Part shown: one piece after another, positions 60,618-64,000 of the stretch
Numbering within the stretch: position 1 is the first letter of the stretch
Layout: each line of letters begins with the position of its first letter
Translations under genes and position numbers: made by a program
NCBI RefSeq assembly: GCF_029428875.1
Contig: NZ_JAJSOO010000001.1
Coordinates: 4,216,001-4,280,000, forward strand
Length of the DNA stretch: 64,000 nucleotides
Reading direction: 5' to 3'
Source of the DNA: Streptomyces sp. JH34
GTDB lineage: Bacteria > Actinomycetota > Actinomycetes > Streptomycetales > Streptomycetaceae
The notes under the pieces: model-generated
Told to the model about the DNA's origin: nothing
The model's database searches: none
The model's input: the letters and a program-made list of their open reading frames with translations, nothing else

Positions 60618-61136
60618 TCAGCCGGAGGTGAGGCGTGCGGGCTGGACGCCGGTCATGAGGGTTTCCAGGGCGCGGTCGATGTCGGAGCCGAGGTACCAGT
60701 CGCCGGTGTGGTCGATGGAGTAGACGCGGCCTTCGCTGTCGATGGCGAGGACCGCCTGTCCGTCGCCCTCTTCGCCGAGGGGTGCGACCTCGGTCTCGAG
60801 TGCGCGTCCGAGGTCGCCGAGGGTGCGTGCCAGGTGGAGTCCGCTGAGCGGGTCGACGCGCAGGGTGGCGGTGGCGATCTGCCGGCCGGGCGCGGTGGAG
60901 GTGATGCGGAGGCCGCCGAATTCGGCCCAGGCTTCGACGGCCGCGGGGAAGACGGCGTGCTGGTGTCCGGCGGGGGAGGCGTGGGAGCGCAGGGCGTCCG
61001 CCCATTCCTCGGCCTGGCGGATGTCCCAGCGGCCGGGTTGCCATCCGGCGTCGCGGAGTGCGGCTTCGACGGCGGCGGGGAATCGGGTGGTGGAGGTGCG
61101 GCTCTGCTGGCCGGGTACGTCGGTCCGGTCGTGCAT
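60618..61136 (-). CDS. SUKH-3 family immunity-type protein
   Basis: A 172-residue protein of the SUKH superfamily, group 3: FPAAVEAALRDAGWQPGRWD, then VFPAAVEAWAEFGGLRIT, the core helix-strand motif with GGL, and the C-terminal VLAIDSEGRVYSIDHTGDWYLGSDIDRALETLMTG. SUKH proteins are immunity proteins against nucleic-acid-degrading toxins. It starts 10 bp after the YwqJ deaminase gene, forming a toxin-then-immunity pair. ATG 61136. Confidence 0.85.
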   Translation of the reverse strand: MHDRTDVPGQQSRTSTTRFPAAVEAALRDAGWQPGRWDIRQAEEWADALRSHASPAGHQHAVFPAAVEAWAEFGGLRITSTAPGRQIATATLRVDPLSGLHLARTLGDLGRALETEVAPLGEEGDGQAVLAIDSEGRVYSIDHTGDWYLGSDIDRALETLMTGVQPARLTSG

Positions 61137-61146
61137 GGCGGTGGGT

Positions 61147-61668
61147 TCAGCCCTTCTCGGCGGTGGTCGCCGCACTCGTGGTGAGGTCGACGGGGCGTAC
61201 GCCGAAGTGGGCGAGCATCACCGTGCAGGAGCGGCAGGGGGGTGCGTAGCTGCCGTGGAGGGGGTCGCCGTCCTCGCGGATGCGGCGGGCGGTGAGGCGC
61301 GCGTGTTTGAGTGCGCGGCGGGCTTCTCCGTTGGTGAGGGGTTTGCGCTGGGCCCGTTTGGATCGGCTGTCGTCGGCGGCGGTGAGCTGGCGTGACAGGA
61401 GTATGGCTTCGGGGCAGCGTCCGGTGAAGCGTTCGCGCTGGTTGCTGGTGAGGGTGTCGAGGAAGTCCTGTACGAGTGGGTGGAGGACGGGTGGCTGGTC
61501 GCCCTTGCCCGCGGTGCAGGTGAGTGTCTCCCCGCGTACGGACAGGGCTGCGGCCACCGCGGGCAGGATGCCGTCGCGGCGGTGCTGGAGGTGGGGTGCG
61601 CGGTTGGGCTCGGTGGTGCTCCAACTGAGACGCGGGTCTCCGGATGTGACTGTTTGTGCTGAGTGCAT
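61147..61668 (-). CDS. YwqJ-like nucleic-acid deaminase
   Basis: A 173-residue protein with the cytidine-deaminase-fold motifs of the YwqJ family: GRCPEAILLSRQL near 97 supplies a Cys and the catalytic Glu, and APPCRSCTVML near 145 the remaining zinc Cys pair (PCxxC). YwqJ domains are toxin tips in polymorphic toxin systems, thought to edit nucleic acids. Here there is no secretion domain or signal, so it would act inside the producing cell. ATG 61668 with GGAGGG ahead. Directly upstream of SUKH-3. Confidence 0.82.
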   Translation of the reverse strand: MHSAQTVTSGDPRLSWSTTEPNRAPHLQHRRDGILPAVAAALSVRGETLTCTAGKGDQPPVLHPLVQDFLDTLTSNQRERFTGRCPEAILLSRQLTAADDSRSKRAQRKPLTNGEARRALKHARLTARRIREDGDPLHGSYAPPCRSCTVMLAHFGVRPVDLTTSAATTAEKG

Positions 61669-61683
61669 GGTGCTGTCGTCCCT

Positions 61684-61731
61684 CCCTGCAATCCCCCGAG
61701 TTGCGGGGGACAGCCTGCCAAATATGCAGGG
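61684..61731. promoter_or_regulatory. Nested inverted repeats ahead of the deaminase gene
   Basis: CCCTGCA (61684-61690) pairs with TGCAGGG (61725-61731), enclosing the hairpin TCCCCCG-AGTTG-CGGGGGA (61692-61710). It starts 15 bp before the deaminase start codon, so would overlap its leader or ribosome site. Confidence 0.6.
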
Positions 61732-61906
61732 TGGTGGGGAAGCTGGGTGGGTGAAACGTGTCTGCGTGTCGCGGGGCGGGGGTCCGGTTGTGGCGTGTCC
61801 GTCACGCGGTGGTGACGTTCGGTGAGTGGGGGTGCGGGGGCGGGGGGCCTTGTTGCGCCACCGCATAGGCTGTGCGGAACACCAGACGCAGCAGGGGGCA
61901 ACCGCC

Positions 61907-62884
61907 ATGACGACAGGTCGGCTCGGGCAGCAATCCGCGCCACCGAATGCGGCCTATGCCGGGCAGGTCGTGCATTTCCCGGATCCTGTCCGGGCGTCCC
62001 GCCACCCGAGAGGTGTGCGCGTGGACGGGAACGGCCATCCGGTGCTTTCGCCGTACGCGCGCGCGGCCGCGGAGATCGCGGATCCTCCTCCGGGTTTCGG
62101 TATCGACGAGTTGCGGCTGACGGACTACGTGTCGGCGAACGCGGCGCTGGCGGCGAGTGGTCATGAGCTGTGGGACACGATCCCCGCGGTGGCGACCCCG
62201 CACGGCTGGACGTGGCATCACGTGGCGGGTGGCCGGCGGATGGAGCTGGTGCCCGTCGAGGTGAAGGCGCTGCTGCGTCATCACGGTGGGCTGGCGACGA
62301 CCGCGGTGGATCAGGACCGCCGGGGCACGCGGCCGCTGCAGGAGACCCGGCCGGCTCATTTCCGGTTGCCGAAGGCTGCGGTGGCGGTGGGTGAGCAGCA
62401 GATCCTGGGGGTCGAGGAGGATCTGGGGTATCGGCTTCCGGGTGCGTACCGGTCGTTCCTGAAGGCTGCCGGTGGTTCGGCTCCGGTGGGTGCTGCGCTG
62501 GACGCGGAGCTGGGTCTGCTGGTGGACCAGCCGTTCTTCACGGTGCGTGAGGAAGCGGCGATGAATGACCTGGTGTACGTCAACAAGTGTCTGCGGGACC
62601 ATTTCACGAAGGACTTCCTGGGCGTGGGTTTCGTCCAGGGCGGCATCGTCGCGGTGAAGGTGCGCGGCGAGGGTCTGGGGTCGGTGTGGTTCTGTGCGTA
62701 CGACGACGCGCGGGACCAGGACGGCTGGGGTGTGCAGGAGCGGGTGGACCGGCTGCTGCTGCCGTGCGGTGAGGACTTCGACGCGTTCCTCCAGCGTCTC
62801 GCGGGTAATCCGCCGGAGCTGGAGACGGTGGCGAACCTGATGGTGGACGGTGGCTTCGCGCGTGCCGTCCCGGTGGAGGGGTGA
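61907..62884 (+). CDS. WHH-type nuclease domain fused to a SMI1/KNR4 (SUKH) domain
   Basis: A 325-residue two-domain protein. Residues about 40-130 match the WHH/HNH toxin nuclease: GHPVLSPYA (43-51), DYVSANAAL (73-81), WTWHH with His104-His105, RMELVP (111-116) and HHGG (125-128). One His usual after LVP is replaced by Lys120, so activity is uncertain. Residues about 155-310 are a SMI1/KNR4 domain: ILGVEEDLGYRLPGAYRSFLKAAGG, DLVYVNKCLR, FLGVGFVQGG, VDRLLLPCGEDFDAFL. This joins a toxin-type and an immunity-type domain in one chain. ATG 61907 with GGGGG ahead; overlaps the next gene by 4 bp. Confidence 0.82.
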   Translation: MTTGRLGQQSAPPNAAYAGQVVHFPDPVRASRHPRGVRVDGNGHPVLSPYARAAAEIADPPPGFGIDELRLTDYVSANAALAASGHELWDTIPAVATPHGWTWHHVAGGRRMELVPVEVKALLRHHGGLATTAVDQDRRGTRPLQETRPAHFRLPKAAVAVGEQQILGVEEDLGYRLPGAYRSFLKAAGGSAPVGAALDAELGLLVDQPFFTVREEAAMNDLVYVNKCLRDHFTKDFLGVGFVQGGIVAVKVRGEGLGSVWFCAYDDARDQDGWGVQERVDRLLLPCGEDFDAFLQRLAGNPPELETVANLMVDGGFARAVPVEG

Positions 62885-64000
62885 GCGCGGTGGTGACGTT
62901 CGCGCAGGCGCAGGAGCGGGCGGATGAGTGGGTCAACGGTGACGTGCCCGCGTATCAGCACCGTGAGGTCCGGGTCCGTGAGTTCGAGCTGGGTTTCGTG
63001 GTGTGGGCCGAGGACCGTGCGGAGGGCCCTGTTTCGGACGGGGGCCGTCAGCGGCTGGTGATCGCCCGGGACAGTGGTGAGGCCACGTTGTGGCCCGGGC
63101 TGCCGGTGGGTGAGGTGATACGGCGTTACGAGGAGGATTACGGGGCGTCGGGGGATGTGCAGCCGGCTCCGGAGGCGCCGCAGCGTATCGATCTGAATCA
63201 GACGTCGTTCCTGTTGACTCCGCCGGAGTGGCTGCAGGAGGCGGCGGACAAGCTGGGCATTCCGGACCGGCGTGCGGGGGCGGACGCGGAGGGGCCTTCC
63301 GCTCCGGGGCCTGTCGCTGATTCCGGTCCCGCGTCTTCCGCTCCGTCCGTTCCCGCGCCCGCGCGGGACGGTTCGGGTGCGCTGTGGCCGGCTGCGGGTG
63401 AGCAGGTGGAGCACGAGCCGACGGCGAACGACGGGGTGCCGGCCGGGGCTACGCCGTGGGCGGGTACGGACACGAACGGGGGTTCGGACGACGGTGCGGT
63501 GCCGCTGCCCGCCACGGTGTTCGCGCCGCCGCTGTCCGGGTCGGACGACGACGGCGCCCCGCCGCCGGTGGTCCCGGCGGAGGCGCCCACGGCACTGATG
63601 TCGGGTGGCAGTCAGCTGCCGCCGACGGCGGTCGTTCCCGGGCTGGATCCGCAGGCGCCGCCGCCGGGGTCCGCGGTTCCCGCTCCTCCCGGCGTCCCGG
63701 CTCCTCCCGGTTCCCCGGTTCCCGGCGCCCCTGGTGCCGGTGCGAGGGACATCGCGGACGCGGCGACGAGCAAGGCGACGGTGCAGCCGCGTGGTGCGCG
63801 GGGGACGGGTTCGACGACCCCGCCGCCGCCCGGTGCGCCTGGTACTCCCGGGGTGCGTCCCGGGGCGACTCCGCCGCCTTCGGGGCCGGGTGCGCCCGGC
63901 GCGCCGGCGGGTGGTTACGTGCCGACGCAGCTCGTCTCGCAGCTCGGTCCTCCGGGCGCGCAGCCCTCGGGTGCGCCGCAGCCGCCCGCGCCTCCTGGTC
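62881..64000 (+). CDS. Imm35 (YrhB)-like protein with long Pro/Gly-rich region, partial
   Basis: Open to the right edge, at least 373 codons. Starts GTG in a 4-bp overlap (GTGA) with the nuclease-SUKH gene. Residues 1 to about 85 look like the Imm35/YrhB immunity fold: VVTFAQAQERADEWVNGD, HREVRVREFELGFVVWAED, RLVIARDSGEATLWPGLP, EVIRRYEEDYG. A short LNQTSFLLTPPEWLQEAADKLG segment follows, then more than 230 residues rich in Pro, Gly and Ala. In other Streptomyces such proteins carry a C-terminal SUKH-type domain, as I remember; here it would lie outside the window. Confidence 0.8.
   Translation, partial: MSAVVTFAQAQERADEWVNGDVPAYQHREVRVREFELGFVVWAEDRAEGPVSDGGRQRLVIARDSGEATLWPGLPVGEVIRRYEEDYGASGDVQPAPEAPQRIDLNQTSFLLTPPEWLQEAADKLGIPDRRAGADAEGPSAPGPVADSGPASSAPSVPAPARDGSGALWPAAGEQVEHEPTANDGVPAGATPWAGTDTNGGSDDGAVPLPATVFAPPLSGSDDDGAPPPVVPAEAPTALMSGGSQLPPTAVVPGLDPQAPPPGSAVPAPPGVPAPPGSPVPGAPGAGARDIADAATSKATVQPRGARGTGSTTPPPPGAPGTPGVRPGATPPPSGPGAPGAPAGGYVPTQLVSQLGPPGAQPSGAPQPPAPPG

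Overview
This is a gene-dense, very GC-rich stretch whose coding sequences end mostly in G or C, use many GTG starts, are packed into 4-base ATGA/GTGA overlaps, and have typical Streptomyces content: an SsgA-like sporulation protein, protein O-mannosyltransferase, a galT-galE-galK operon, TamR/Tam, and glmU-prs-rplY-pth. Gene order agrees, as far as I remember it, with the conserved core of the Streptomyces chromosome (the S. coelicolor region of about SCO3115 to SCO3170). I see no insertion sequence, prophage, rRNA or CRISPR array. The window is chromosomal and mostly conserved, with accessory patches at its edges.

Layout. 0-11 kb: an S-adenosylmethionine methyltransferase, a frameshifted acetyltransferase, exonuclease III, a MerR regulator divergent from a Baeyer-Villiger-type monooxygenase / alpha-beta hydrolase / dehydrogenase operon, and a giant Tricorn-type protease. 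11-17.5 kb: TetR plus MMPL exporter, an SsgA-like protein, then a nickel/cobalt ECF transporter (NikMN-Q-O) behind a good Nur-box match. 17.5-30 kb: a serine hydrolase, dehydrogenase, acetyltransferase, EamA exporter and YbaK deacylase, a penicillin-binding protein, the O-mannosyltransferase, and rsmI, tatD, a truncated rpfB, ksgA and ispE. 30-40 kb: a YefM-YoeB toxin-antitoxin pair, a lipoprotein, an ABC-F ATPase, and three tandem paralogues with a proline-rich cytoplasmic tail, one membrane helix and an outer PQQ-like beta-propeller.

40-50 kb: an atypical LuxR response regulator, then the galactose locus (sodium/solute symporter divergent from galT-galE-galK), a second LuxR regulator, and the divergent tamR/tam pair with a double operator. 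50-59 kb: a membrane desaturase with its own TetR regulator, ppc, pth, rplY, prs, glmU and a tRNA-Gln(UUG). 59-64 kb: an orphan histidine kinase followed by a cluster of toxin/immunity-type proteins (SUKH-3, YwqJ deaminase, a WHH-nuclease/SUKH fusion, and an Imm35-like protein with a long Pro/Gly-rich tail that runs off the window).

The most interesting part is the last one: two predicted nucleic-acid-targeting enzyme domains and three predicted immunity-type domains packed together without export signals. Other points worth a look are the truncated RpfB, the response regulator that has lost its phosphorylation site, the six 12-bp repeats ahead of the MMPL exporter, and a set of exact inverted repeats placed where operators would be expected.
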